Shown in pieces: positions 34,137 through 45,904 of a stretch of DNA of 64,000 bases. Position 1 is the stretch's first letter. Each line of letters opens with the position of its first letter. The notes beneath the pieces are model-generated. The model was given only the letters and a program-made list of their open reading frames with translations. It searched no databases and was not told the DNA's origin. Source of the DNA: Alviniconcha marisindica. Lineage: Eukaryota > Mollusca > Gastropoda > Provannidae. The stretch is from the NCBI GenBank assembly GCA_018857735.1, contig JABMCL010003092.1:729001-793000 (forward strand), read 5' to 3'. A program made the translations under genes and the position numbers.

Positions 34137-36159
34137 AGGTTTGTTTGGGATGCAGTCTCAGTGGAGGCCCTTGACACAAGATAATGTGTCGATGGTTTTG
34201 GCCTCAACGACTTCCTGGCGGGGCAGGTCATTCCAGTCCCTGATGGTTCTCGGCAGGAATGAGTACTGCTGGTACTGGGTTCTGCAGTGTGGCTGCAAGA
34301 ACTGCTGATTGTGTCTTCGTCGTTGACGTGTGGGTCAGTGATGGTTGGAGCTTGCTCTTAATCCCATCAGTGGCCCAATGATGTTGCTGTGGATTCTGTA
34401 CAGCATTGCTAACCGAGCTGTCTTTCTTCGGTCTTGAAGGGAGGTCTACTCATAGGTCATCATGCCGAGTCAGAGTCATCGCGGAGGCGCTGGATGTTGT
34501 CAGTATATCGTCGCATAACGAAACGCGCTGCTCGACGCTGGATGGCCTCAATGCGGTCGATGTTGCTGGGAGTGTGGGCCGTCCCACTGAGACAGTACAT
34601 GCATACTCAAGAGCTGGCGGGGCGAACATATCAGTGACTTGTAGGCCTTCTCGGCCTTAATCTTCCTGGAGCTGATCTTCCGGTTTCTCTCAGTGTTGAG
34701 GAAGCCGAGGGTCTTGTTGGCTTTTGTGCACACGTTGTTGATATGTTCGCTCCAGTTCATGTCCCTGCTGATGGTAAAACCCAAGTACTTAACTGGCACT
34801 GCTGACAGTCTCCAGCATGTGTCCATGTAGTTTGTACTGGTGTTCCAGGCGTTTCCTGCTGCGGATCACTGGCAGTGAGTACGTGCACTTCCCTAGGTGG
34901 AAGGCCATATCCCATCTTTTCTCCCACTCAGCAAGCTGGTTGAGGTCTCGTTGTAGTTGGGTCTGGTCACAGTCAGGGCAGGACCCACGTTGTATGCAGC
35001 TGTGTCATCCGCAAAGAGCCGAGTTTGTGCTGTCATGGTGTCAGAAAGGTCACCACTGATGTAAATGAGGAACAAGCAGGGTCCCAGGACGCTCGCTTGT
35101 GGTACACCAGACTGGACGCTGACAAACTCGGAACTGACGGGCACCGCTGACAACCATGCACTGCCTTCCTTCTATTATTCAGAAAATCAGAGATCCATCT
35201 GCTGATTTCCCTTGGATGCCAAGAGCTTGTGGATCAAGAGACTGATTAACCTTATCGAAGGCCTTAGCAAAGTCCATAATGACTGAGGATGTCTGTTTGT
35301 TGCCCATGTACTAGGTTTTCAATCAGCTCATCTGCAAACTCGAGAAGTGGTGTCTCACAGGATCTCTTCTTCCGGAATCCATGTTGTTGGCTGCACAGTA
35401 TGTTGTTCTGTTCTAGATGGTCCATGATGGTACTAGTCAGGATGTGCTCCAGCACCTTGCAGTATACACTAATCAGCGACACTGGTCGGTAGTTAGCGGG
35501 ATCATACTGTTCCCCTTTTTTCAACAGGTGTCACGTGTGCATCTTTCCAGTCCACTGGTAACAAGCCAGTGTCTACTGATGACTGGAAGATAAGTGTCAG
35601 GATGGGAGCTACCTCCTCTGCTAGTTCTTTCAAGACATGAGGGCTGATGTTGTCTGGGCCAGCTGCTTTGCCAGCGCTGAGGTTGTAGAGCAGTTTTTTC
35701 ACACCTGGTACACTGATGGTGATCTTGTCAACTGTGGGGAAGTTGTTGGAGGGCATACTGCACTTCTCATGGAAATCTTCTTTGGTGTATGCCCTCCCTA
35801 CGCTGTGCACCGACTGGAACTGCCTGTTGAGTATTTCAGCCTGTTCTTTGGAGTCCGAAATAAGGCGCCCTGCTTCCTTCAGTGGCCGGGCGACTCAGTC
35901 CTACGTTGGATGACTTTTGATGCTTAATGCAAGTCCAAAAGCGTTTGTTCTTGGAGGCTTGTTCAGAGTCGGCATCTTCAAATGTGGTATTCAGGTGGGC
36001 CCAGTATGCTCTCCGCAGCTGGCGCTGGATTTCTCTTCAGAGCTGTTTGTACTGGACCATCAGTTTCTCTATGCCTTGCTTCCGCATCTTCTTGAAGACA
36101 CGGTTCCTCCTCTTGATGAGCCGGCAAAGAGTGGGTGAGATCCAAGGCCTTAGTCTCCC
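34137..36159 (-). mobile_element. Jockey/CR1-type LINE ORF2 remnant, frameshifted
   Basis: On the minus strand, pieces in order are LRPWISPTLCRLIKRRN, KKLLYNLSAGKAAGPDNIS, DPANYRPVSLISVYCKVLEH, QQHGFRKKRSCETPLLEFAD, SVQSGVPQASVLGPCLFLIY, FADDTAAYN, VKYLGFTISRDMNWSEHI and, at the end, FLPRTIRDWNDLP. These are the RT domain (with the catalytic FADD) and thumb of a non-LTR element, broken by several frameshifts and stops. The endonuclease is absent. The 5' break coincides with the LTR element at 36160. Confidence 0.85.
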
Positions 36160-36644
36160 TGTTGAGATTGTAATACTGAATGCCATGTGCCTATGGCCGT
36201 GCTGATGACGTATGAATAAATTAAGAAGGCTTGCATGGGGCCTTTGCCGTTTCCCCACTATGGAGTCTGGACTGACATTTCTTGATGTGTGCTGTATGAT
36301 TGAGTGAAATACTTTCACTACCCTCGGCGAGTAACATCCAAACATGGTGTCAGAAGTGGGATGTGATTGTCAGCTGTTTGTAAGTACTGTTTTCATCTCA
36401 AATCATGTAGATTATAATCGTTTTAGTATTAACGTTAGTTAACTAGATCGTTAACTGCAAAAAGGGGGATATGCGTTGAGATTGTAATACCGATGACGTA
36501 TGAATAAATGACGTATGACGTATGAATAAATTAAGAAGGCCTTTGCCGTTTCCATTGGCTATGGCCAAGTCTGGACATTTCTTGATGTGTGCTGTAAGAC
36601 TGAGTAAAATACTTTCACTACACTCGGCGAGTAACATCCAAGCA
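36160..36644 (+). mobile_element. Miniature LTR element: two LTRs around 127 bp
   Basis: The left LTR is 36160-36344 and the right LTR 36472-36644. Both start TG(T/C)GTTGAGATTGTAAT-like and end GAGTAACATCCAA(A/G)CA, and they share TTCTTGATGTGTGCTGTA(T/A)G. Immediately after the left LTR is TGGTGTCAGAAGTGGG, the usual first bases of many Ty3/gypsy internal regions (primer site). Immediately before the right LTR is AAAAAGGGGGATA, a polypurine tract. No coding sequence lies between them. This is a non-autonomous, deletion-derived or TRIM-like element. Confidence 0.8.
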
Positions 36645-37777
36645 TTAAAGAATGAGGCTCATCCGCCGTGTGTTGACACTGTTAAGAAACCAGAAGAAAC
36701 AATTTTCAGTGACGGTTGGATGAAAATCTTGTGAAATGTGCACCTGTGAAAATCAGATTCAAAGATGACAGCAAACCATACAGCCTGAGACAGCAAGAAG
36801 AGTGCTAATTCCTCTTTTACAGAAGGTGAAAGATGAACTCCTAAAGATGGAAGAAACGGGCTTCATAGAGCTGATACAAGACTGGTGCGCAGACTGTACT
36901 GTGATAGTACCAAAGAAAGACAGTGGGGTGCGGATCTGCACTGACTACACTAAAAGCAGAACACGATTCTGCGATCAAGAGTGATCTTACCGACAGTTAA
37001 AGACATCCTTCACAAACTGAAGGGATCCACCATCTTTACCAAGTTGGATGTCACGAGTGGATCAGTTTTGGCAAATTCCACTGGACGATGAATCACTGAG
37101 CCAAACTCACTACATTCATCAGTCCATTTGGCCGATACTTCTACCGCAGATTGCCACAGGGCATTACGTCTGCGCCAGAGATTTTCCAGCGCACCGTGGA
37201 AGAGATCATTGCAGGAGAGGAGCATGCTGTGTGTTTCCGGGACTTCGATGATATTCTCGTGTTCAGTGAAAACGAAGAAGTTCACTAAAAACACTTGAAG
37301 AACACCATGCGGCAAAATTGAACAGTGTATGGCACCCGGCGCCAGCTTTGTCACTGATCAACAACTGAAGATGGCGTGAAAGCAGACCCTAGGAAAACCG
37401 AGGCAATCCTCAAAATGCCTGCCCTACAGACGTTGCCGAGTTACGCCGTTTCAGTCTTGGTATGGTCAACTACCTAGGTCGCTACCTTCAGACTCTGTCT
37501 TCAGTTCTCCAGCCACTAGTCACAGAACTCATAGAGGCCGACGTGGGGGCCGCCTCGGATCAGAGCAGTCGCCAAAGTCAAAGCGGAGATGTTGACTTCT
37601 GCTCCAACACTTGCTTACTTCGATCCAGACAAGCCGGGCTGCAACAGTGAGTGCAGACGCAGCTCAGCGGTATGGACTTGGCGCAGTTCTTTTGCAAGAG
37701 CACCCAGATGGACTCCGTCCCGCCCGGGCTGTTGCCTCTCAGTCAGTCACAAAGAGCGAAACTAAAGTACGCCCAAA
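36645..37777 (+). mobile_element. Ty3/gypsy polyprotein remnant: RT and start of RNase H
   Basis: The plus strand reads PLLQKVKDELLKMEETGFIE, then KKDSGVRICTDYT, TIFTKLDV, a FWQIPLDDES-like stretch and DFDDILVFSEN-like text, followed by MVNYLGRYLQTLSSVLQPL and GLGAVLLQ. These are RT palm, connection and RNase H motifs of a Ty3/gypsy pol. Multiple frameshifts and stops mean it is inactive. The reading breaks at 37777 at CGCCCAAA and resumes at 41205 (ch. RNase H/integrase part). Confidence 0.8.
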
Positions 37778-38098
37778 CTTGCTTTCTTCAAGTTGTTGCT
37801 TTACGTCCACGGAGGCGAGATGGCCTATTAGGGACGGGGACAGAGTGGGAAGGGGACGACAGAGTGAAGGCTCGACCGCGGAAACCGCCCGAAAAGACCG
37901 GAGAGACCGTGGACCGCCGCCAGAACAATGGAAGTGTTAAGGCGGTGTCCCCTCGCCATTGCCCAGCGACTTGTGCACTGCGCAATTGCTGTTTCAACTG
38001 CTGTGCTTGGACAGAGTCACAAAGACAATGTCCGTTGCACTGCTGTTGATGAACAACTTGGACAGCTCGAAGCAAAATAGACCATGAGCCAGCTTATA

Positions 38099-38124
38099 CC
38101 CCCCCCCCCCCCCCCCCCCCCCCC
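38099..38124. repeat. Poly-C homopolymer
   Basis: About 26 consecutive C followed by GGGG. Sequencing and assembly length is uncertain. Confidence 0.88.
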
Positions 38125-39229
38125 GGGGATTTTACCACATGGTAATTTCTGAGTACCTTGACCATCAAAGTACACAGTTCAGGTTGTCTGCAAGTGAGCT
38201 GTTGCTGTTTGTGTCTGTGGTGCTGGTTCTAATAAATGCACTATATGGAATTCTAAATTGCGATGACCTAGTCTCTTAGCAACTCATTTATTATGACAAA
38301 AAAGGCCATTTCCATGTATTGTTTTATTGTTTGAACAGTTTAATATGTTGTAGCTTTCCGTTTCTCTTTGTCTTAAATGTGTTCTTGTTATTGGGCACTG
38401 CGGACGCAGAAATATTAAGGTCCCCTCTGTTAAAACCCCATAGCCGACGAATGTTTTCCGTTAAAAGCACGGAGTAGGTCAGAATATAGCCAAGTATGCT
38501 TCGTCAGTGCCATAATTTCTTTCTTGTCCTAATTTCCGCTTCCCCGGTCCATTCACCTTCATTTTTTCCAAATCCTCTCCATACTTTTCATTTGCGTTAG
38601 TCTTGGCTGAAGCGAATTCCCGCGTTAGCCTGCGAAATAAAATAGGTCACACTGCTCATAGTCAATTGATTTAAGCAGGTTCTCATGTTGAGTGCCTGCA
38701 GAATATAAATAGGCACCAAAACGTGTGTTACTGTGCCTCAAAAAGGTGATTTAGACATACTTGTGATCTGATCAATTGTCCTTTAATTTTGTACTGAATG
38801 CGTTACGGAGAATCTGTCTGGAAGTATCTTTTGCAGTTGTAGATAGTGATATGTGCTAATTATTGACTGTTTTGGCTGGGGTGTTTGCTATTGATTGTGT
38901 TCTGTGTAGAACAGTGAGCCAGCGTTTTGCTCGTAAGAATCTGTGACTGTGATATGTCCTGAAGTGACCGTGTGCGGTTGACAAGGCATACAAATCCATG
39001 TGCAATGGTCCAGTCCTGATATGGTGGATTAAATATATGAGTATATACCGAATCTGCATGGGAATCACACATTGTGCTACTTTATGAATGACTGCAGAAT
39101 TGTTTTGAAACAAAAGAACCCATCGGAAGGGAATGATGTAAGATCCTCCAAAAAGCGAGAACAGCAAATCCGCCAGCAACCACAATGCTAGCTGTTGCCC
39201 AGTGACAGATGTCTTTTTTGTGAAAAGAC

Positions 39230-39478
39230 TTGAATACAAGGAAACACATGTTGAAAACATTAGTCAAATGTATGGCAAAAACAGCTGAGGATTCTGCCAT
39301 TAAAGCAACCAAAAGAAAACAAGATCAGCACATCCTTTTGAAGGTGCAAGATACTGACTTGGCCGCTCGAGAAGCACATTACCATGCCACCTGTCGGAGA
39401 GATTACACCCGAGAGGATGACAGACACCAGGAAACCATCAAAGACACTAAAACCATTGAAGACAAGCTTCCAACATGA
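39230..39478 (+). other. Unplaced ORF with a transposon-like sequence pattern
   Basis: It reads KRKQDQHILLKVQDTDLAA then REAHYHATCRRDYTRED. The pattern LLxxQDxDLxAAExxYHxxCxxxYT recurs, from memory, in large families of repeat-associated hypothetical proteins of cnidarians and molluscs. It has no start context and no downstream continuation. It is most likely a fragment of an uncharacterised mobile element gene. Confidence 0.4.
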
Positions 39479-41204
39479 CCATATAAACATTATTTTCAGT
39501 ACATCGTTCAGTATGTTATGGGCAGAATCGTTTAGAAATAAAGAGGTTACCACGTTAAGGAAAAATTATGAAATTGGAACATTCCATGCATCTTCTCTGT
39601 AGAGGTAAATAAGTGATAGATGTCAACAAAATGTGTCAACACACCTCATCCTTGTTGAACAGTCACAATGCCATCATGCAGAGATGCATTGATAATGCAC
39701 ATTGAAAGGGCCAGCTTTCAAGCACTCTTGATATTCCGCAGTTAAGGCAGCTAAAACCATTCCTCGAGCAGATGGCCATGGCTTGCATACTGTGAATGGA
39801 AAAGTGGGAGGTATACTGGACAGACTGTTTCTTCATGCCGCAAGACCTGGTTGAAATCCAGGTGGAGCAGCCCCAAAAGGAAGATGACTATCAAGAATAC
39901 ACAGCGCTTGAGAATCTTGATGGCTTCAGGTTTGAGGCTGACATATATGTCTAAGCTGGACATGCATTCAGTGTCACTCAAAGTAAGGGACATTCAGGTT
40001 TGGCAACTTTCTATGGCACCGGGTTTGGTATCTTTGGCTGGGGAAAATACGCCCAAGCTATAATGATAAGCAGTAATAAATAAAGAGTAATGCATTTAAA
40101 AAATGTTATATATCAAAGTCAGATAACAATTTCAGAAAGTCAATAATGATTTGTCAAATCATTGACAGTGTGGACAATCACTTTGGTGAATATCTTTGAC
40201 ATTTCCTAGCTGTTCGTCTGTATTCTTGGCATAATAGCAAAGAGCCTGCTGACTGCAAGCTGATACAGCAGTTGCATGCTGAATTAAGCCAAACCAGAGA
40301 TGCGATCCGGTGGCATCAGGCTCCTAAACCTAAACTATTTTACTGAGACATTACAAAGGCAAAGCTGGTAAGTTTTACATACATCGGGCATGTTTCTTGC
40401 CTATCTTCCATGGGGTATAGAGTATGTGAAACTGATTTCAGGTTAAATGGAGGTAGACCAGTGAATAAGCCAGCACCTGCAGCGGTTTTGTGGAAGTAGT
40501 TTATTGAGGGTTGAACATATGTGCATTTTTGTAAAAGGTTGTTTAACTTTTGAACTTGAGTATATTCTATTCCGTGACGTCATCCATTAATGCAGGTGTT
40601 AATCAAACATTCTCTGTGACTCTCTCAGTCGCCATGATACATTTGGTGGCAAATGAAGCACTTTTGTTCAATATTTTTACACGAGCATCGTACAAAATTA
40701 TGCAGCGTGACATTTTTTCTTTTTCAATCTTCATTAATTCCACACGCATAATTCAGGCCACAATACCTGGGTGTGACAACAGCAGCCGCAAGAGCAGTGC
40801 TACCCGCCACTGATACCAGCATGTGCAATATTTCTGTGTGTCCAAAGAATGGCATAGCTGCCTGTTGTTTGGGATTTGTAAGGGACACGCCCATTTTAAT
40901 ACATGCGATTAAGCTGCTATGTACCATCTCAGATAATCCCTAAAAGCAGAGTAGTTCATCTTGCAGACAAGCAGATATTGAAAAGACACATACTGAGCTA
41001 TCCAAAAATCATTGTCTCCAAAAATCCCCCGGGGGGGGGGGGGGGGAGGGTTTCGATACCTGGCCCATGGACTAAAAGAGGTCCAGCTTGCTCAGCCCAG
41101 CTCCACCTCCCTACTCATGATCTCTTCTGGGCAAATTTGAAGGTCCAGCCGGCTCCACCTCCCTCCTCTAAGATCTCTTGATCTTTTGATCTCGCCTGGA
41201 ACCC

Positions 41205-41954
41205 CGCCCAAATAGAAAAAGAATGCTTATATAGCCTCCACTTGGGCGTGCGAGAAATTTGATCGCTACCTCGATCGTCAGTTGGACATGTTTTCTGTTG
41301 TGACAGACCACAAGCCACTTAACTGTTCCTCAGTCTGATAAACACAGTCGAAAGACTTATCAGAAACACTACTCCGTTGCCAGAGGATGTTGATGCCTCT
41401 CATGCGCTTTAACATCAAAGCCAAGTATGTCCCAGGAAAGGACATAGTAGTGGCTGATACCCTGTCTCGCAGTCCTGTATCCACAACTGAAAGCAATTCC
41501 CACTGAGGAAATTCAAGCCCATGTCAGCGACGTCAGTCCAGTCATCATGGCAAGTTAGTCGAGTCAGACGCGGATCAGGGCAGAGACTCAGTTTCAGTGC
41601 GGAAAGAGTGTGAACCTCAAAGCAGCCATGGAGTACACGACTATTCATGGCTGGCCTCAGTATAAGGAGGACGTTCAACTGGCTGCCAGAGACTTCTTCA
41701 TCATAAGGGGCGAGCTCAGCCTTCATGATGGACTCTCAGTGAGAGGACTAGACAGAATAGTCGTTCCGGCTTTCTGCGGCTTGAGAAAACAAATTCTGGA
41801 AAGGATCCACGAGGGCCACACGGGCGTGGCAAAGTGCAGGCAACGTGCTGCACAATCAGTGTGGTGGCCACGGCAAAAGACATCAAATCACGGGTCGCCA
41901 GCTGCCGACACTGCCTGGAGAAGCAGCCATCTCAGGCCAGGGAACCCCTCCTAC
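41205..41954 (+). mobile_element. Ty3/gypsy remnant continued: RNase H end and integrase zinc-binding region
   Basis: It reads EKFDRYLDRQLDMFSVVTDH, then FNIKAKYVPGKDIVVADTLS, and [20 protein letters not shown] followed by RAAQSVWWP. These match RNase H (TDHKPL; YVPGKDxxxADTLSR) and the HHCC domain start (HxGxxKCxxR) of Ty3/gypsy integrase. It ends abruptly in an inverted LTR fragment at 41955. Stops and frameshifts are present. Confidence 0.8.
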
Positions 41955-42002
41955 CATCAGCACGGCCATAGGCACATGGCATTCAGTATTACAATCTCAA
42001 CA
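41955..42002 (-). repeat. Inverted fragment of the 36160 LTR
   Basis: 48 bp identical by eye to the first 48 bases of the LTR at 36160, but on the minus strand. It is joined directly to integrase sequence, so the gypsy copy has been rearranged here. Confidence 0.85.
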
Positions 42003-42114
42003 CAGCTGCGCTTAGGGATTGCGCTTTGGCGGCCTGCTGGCGTGTGGCCGCTTCTACTAGTACTAGTTGTGGTCCATGGGCCAGCTATCCACCCCCCGCC
42101 CCCCTATTATATCT

Positions 42115-42260
42115 TTATGTGAACGAACATATCAGACCGGAACAGCCATTTTGGGGGAGACGTGTTTATTCAGCCACGATCACTCTTGTTCCCTAGTGAC
42201 ATTAGTATTACATGGGTTACTTCCCTTCCATTCTCTCTCTTGCCTGTGTTCACAGTATAA
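42115..42260 (-). repeat. LTR-family fragment, inverted relative to 43.5-43.6 kb
   Basis: It shares GCGAACATATCAGAC(C/T)GGAA, CAGCCATTTTGGGGGAGACG, TGTTTAT.CAGCC and CACTCTTGTTCCCTAGTGAC with the reverse complement of 43520-43625. Confidence 0.8.
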
Positions 42261-42749
42261 AATTATGACACCCCACACACAGCCCATACCCCCGGAGATT
42301 TTTGGAGACAATGATTTTTGAATAGCTCAATATGTGTCTTTTCAATATCTGCTTGTCTGCAAGATGAAATGCTCATCTGCTTTCTGATATGGTACATGTC
42401 AGCTTAATCACATGCATTAAAATGTGCGTGTAGTCATGTACATTACAAATACCAAACAATTGGCCGCAATACAATCATTTGGACACACTGACAAAAATAC
42501 TGCACATGCTGGTATGAATGGGTAGCACTGCTTTTGCAACTCAGTGCTGTTGTGTTACCCAGGTAAGGTGGCCTGAATTTTGCGCATGGGATTAATGAAG
42601 TATTTTATAATTAAAAAAGAAATGTAATGTCGTATCACAACAACAAAAAACACTAGTTGCCAGACTTAGAAACCCCATCAAATTTAAACTGACTTTGCCT
42701 TTGTATCTTTCAGATGGTCTTCTTCTCTTCTTTGGATTTGGCAGCCACG

Positions 42750-43743
42750 TTCCATTGAGCCAAGACATTAAGACACAGGATCAAGCTAAGCTTATGTGTC
42801 ACTCTCTAAACATTAATAGGGCCATTTTTATAACCATCACTTGCATGGCTCAGCCATCTCTGTTTGGTAATGTGTGTAATCTCTATTTTGACTCGATTAA
42901 AGTAATTCTGTGTTGATCAATGATTTGTAGCATAATATTTTGCTTAACTGACTTCATGTTTAGTGCTTATTTTGGGTTGAAATTAAGTCTTGTGTACTGT
43001 AGAGGCAAAGTTTTGTTAATAGACTACTTGATATTAGTGACTGATGCTGCAATAAGACAATGAGCACTGGGCAAAAAGTCACGCTGATTGTTTTGTTGCT
43101 AGTCTTTGAGTGTGTCTTGCTTCTCACACAGAATGTTGCATTATAATTGCTATGTACCACTTTAACCATCCAAGCATGCACTTTACTCTCATGTAAGTTT
43201 CATTAACATTAATATTTTGTTCACTGTGTTGGCTGCAATCAAGTTAATTGTATGAATCTGTTTATAGACAGGTGCAAGCCACGCTTCCCATGCTTGTAAA
43301 TTATTAGTCATGTTTGTACAGTCTGTTTATATAGATAAAAGGATTGTAACAAGTTCAACTTTCATTTGATGTTTTTCATGATTTAATCAATCTAGTTATT
43401 AAAAAAAAGTATTTGTATGGGCTGAGGAAACACAAATGTCATCCATTTTGTTGTCCAGAGGGCTGATTTGATTGTTGCAAGAGCATTTTTGTGTGTGTGT
43501 GGCCCGCGCTGCACTGTTGTAATACTAATGTCACTAGGGAACAAGAGTGATTGGGGCTGCATAAACACGTCTCCCCCCAAATGGCTGTTCCAGTCTGATA
43601 TGTTCGCTCACAAGTGACCATTGTGTGTGCTGGAAAATTGCTATGAAATAAACCCTGATTGCTCTACGCCTGAAATCTGCTGTGGTCTCCTCTTTGCCTG
43701 ACTGCTGCCTGTTGCATTCCTTCTACCACAGCACACCATCACA
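42750..43743 (+). repeat. LTR copy, 5'-truncated (about 1 kb)
   Basis: It aligns by eye along its length to the reverse complement of the solo LTR at 44642-45873. Shared blocks are CTAGTCTTTGAGTGTGTCTT, TTCATTTGATGTTTTTCATG, AATGTCATCCATTTTGT.GTC, CAGAGGGCTGATTTGATTGT and CTGCTGTGGTCTCC. It ends CCTTCTACCACAGCACACC then ATCACA. It holds an extra segment (about 43515-43620) also found at 42115. Its 5' end is lost or diverged before 42750. Confidence 0.8.
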
Positions 43744-43989
43744 TATATAGGCCACATATGGTGGTATTTAAAGTGACCCAAGATACTGAGACCCATAGCA
43801 ATTCTTCCAAGAAAGGGCAGACCCTCCAGCTCTCAGAAATTCCTTCTTCTCCTTGAGTGGAACCAGCTTCCACAGTGGCACACCAAAACCCCTCCACCTG
43901 AGGCATTCATGGACGGCCTTGGCAGTGGCACTGATGCCCAGTGTTACCTGCCATCATCTGCTGTACAGCCAGCCCAGCCACCTGACTGC

Positions 43990-44490
43990 GTTGATTATAT
44001 CATTTTATCATCTATGTCTGTGCTTGTACCACCCAGTATATCTGGTGATCTACTGGGCCAGTAAATGGTTTTCATGTGAATGACCCTTAGGCTTTTTAGC
44101 CTTTTGCCTGCTGAGTCAAATTTTGATATAATTATCTTCTTCGTCTTCCATACAATGTCCAACGTCAATGTGGTGAAGACTGACATTGTGTATAATAAAT
44201 TATGGTCAGCATTGTTCAACATTGTTCAGATCCAAATAAACAACATCCACTGCTTTTTTTCTTTGCTTTTTTTCTTCTTTCTTTTCCTCCAACAATTCAG
44301 TCCAAACATCAATAGTTGTTAACAGCTGTGTGATACATGACCCACCAGATGTAAAGCTATGCTGCTGGTCAACAAGCAGTTTATTTTCTGCAAAATCAGT
44401 CAATACCTCTTTATTGCCTTGTGTCAAATAAAAATGTAAATACACCTGGAATAAGGCATAGTGCTGAGAGCATTCACTGAAATCATGCAC
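43990..44490 (-). mobile_element. LINE RT fragment, 3' half of a split element
   Basis: The minus strand reads LLVDQQHSFTSGGSCITQLL, then TTIDVWTELLEEKKEE and VDVVYLDLN. This is RT motif region 1-2 of a CR1/Nimb-type LINE (QHGFRxGRSCxTQLL...D.W.....VDVVYLDF). The element continues from 45905-46460 on the same strand; the two parts are separated by the solo LTR and flanking sequence. Confidence 0.75.
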
Positions 44491-44641
44491 ACATTTACAA
44501 TAATATTAACAGTGTACATGTATACTATAATAATAAGCTTGACAAAACACACAGAAACTTATAAATTAAATACACAGTCACAGTAACCACTTAAAGGAAT
44601 TAAACACACAGTCACAATAAGAGTGTAAAATGCCATTATGT

Positions 44642-45873
44642 TGTAATGGAGCGGAGTGGTAGAAGGACAGGACATAGGCAGCGGAGTCAGTAAAATGGAG
44701 ACCACAGCAGGTGTACGGCAGCAATCGGGTTTTATTTGCTCAGCCGCAGACAATTTTCAGCACACCCAAAATCCTCACTCGCATGCATAGATAAGAGAAC
44801 AGTGCGGGCCGCAAGGAACACACGCTATCGCTACAATAAAATCAGCCCTCTGGACCACAAAATGGCTGACAATTGTGTTTCCTTGGCATGCACAAATACA
44901 CTTTCCTCTACAATAACTAAACTAATTAAAACATGAAAAACATCAAATGAAAGCTACAATTACAACCTTTTAAACCGTATAAACAAAATGTACACACATG
45001 ACTTATTTTATTTACAACAAGAGTGGGAAGCATGGCTTGCACTTTTCTATAAACAGATTCAGACAACTAAATCACAACCAACACAATGTACAAAATATTA
45101 ATGTTACTAAAACTTAGACTAAAGAGCACGCTCCCATGGTTAAAATGGTACATAACAATTACAATACAACGCTCTGTAAGAGAAGCAAGACACACTCAAA
45201 GACTAGCACTAAAACAATCGGTGCGAACTTTCACCTGGGGCGCGTTATCTTAGTCGCAACAGCGCTGATAGTGATACCAAGTAGTCTATGAATATAACTT
45301 AGCTTCTACAGTACACAATACTTAATAAGTTAATTTCAACCCAAAATAAACACTAAACATGAAGTCAGCTAAGAAAAATACTATACGACAAAGCACTGAG
45401 CGACACAGAATTACTTTCATCGAGTCAAAACAACAATTCACTACTATTCACGAGTACTAAACAGAGAACGCGCCATGCAGACGACAGCTATAAAAAGAAT
45501 GGACCCAGAGAGGCATCAGCTACTGATTAAGCTTGATCCTGCGTCTAAATAAGATCTAAATAAACATTCTAAGATGCCAAATTATATTACACATGGCTTG
45601 CTGCTTAAAAAGGACTAGGTGAACAAAGAGTAGGTAAACAAACAAGCGGTCAAAATATTAAGGGAGAAAACAGCTTTGAAAATGGCGCGTACCAGCGGCT
45701 ATCGCCAGTCGGCTGTGTGAAGGCCATGTGGTGTTATGCAACATGCAGCGCTTCGAAACAAAAGCGTCGTCTGCTCCAGTTCCCGGGTTACTAACAGTAC
45801 AGTAATGAAATTGCATGGATCTGATAACCGGGGCAGGATTGCCGTTAAAACGTACAAAGAGCACTTGCTCACA
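44642..45873 (-). mobile_element. 1,232-bp solo LTR with 4-bp target-site duplication
   Basis: Read on the minus strand it starts TGTGAGCAAGTGC and ends CCATTACA (TG...CA). On the plus strand ATGT flanks both sides (44638-44641 and 45874-45877). It contains a long AATAAA-like region (TGAGCAAATAAAACC on the minus strand near 44735). No internal pol sequence adjoins it. It has inserted within LINE sequence. Copies or pieces lie at 33.5, 42.1 and 42.75-43.74 kb. Confidence 0.85.
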
Positions 45874-45904
45874 ATGTAAAAGGCAAAAAAGAGAAAATGT
45901 TTAT

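Larger units (their letters stand above)
37778..41204. mobile_element. 3.4-kb block inserted in the gypsy remnant, flanked by CGCCCAAA
   Basis: CGCCCAAA is at 37770-37777 and 41205-41212. The gypsy reading before it (ETKYAQ-like) continues after it (AQIEKECL). The block begins with TTGCTTTACGTCCACGGAGG and contains a poly-C tract (38099-38124), an ORF at 39230-39478 and a poly-G tract (41030-41046). Near its end is a tandem pair of a 55-60 bp unit with CCACCTCCCT (41085-41185). No matching terminal inverted repeats are seen. It may be several nested insertions. Confidence 0.5.

Noticed and set aside
41903..42122. Continuation of the gypsy integrase past 41954
   Set aside because: The sequence is the inverted LTR fragment and then unrelated DNA; the frame there is accidental.
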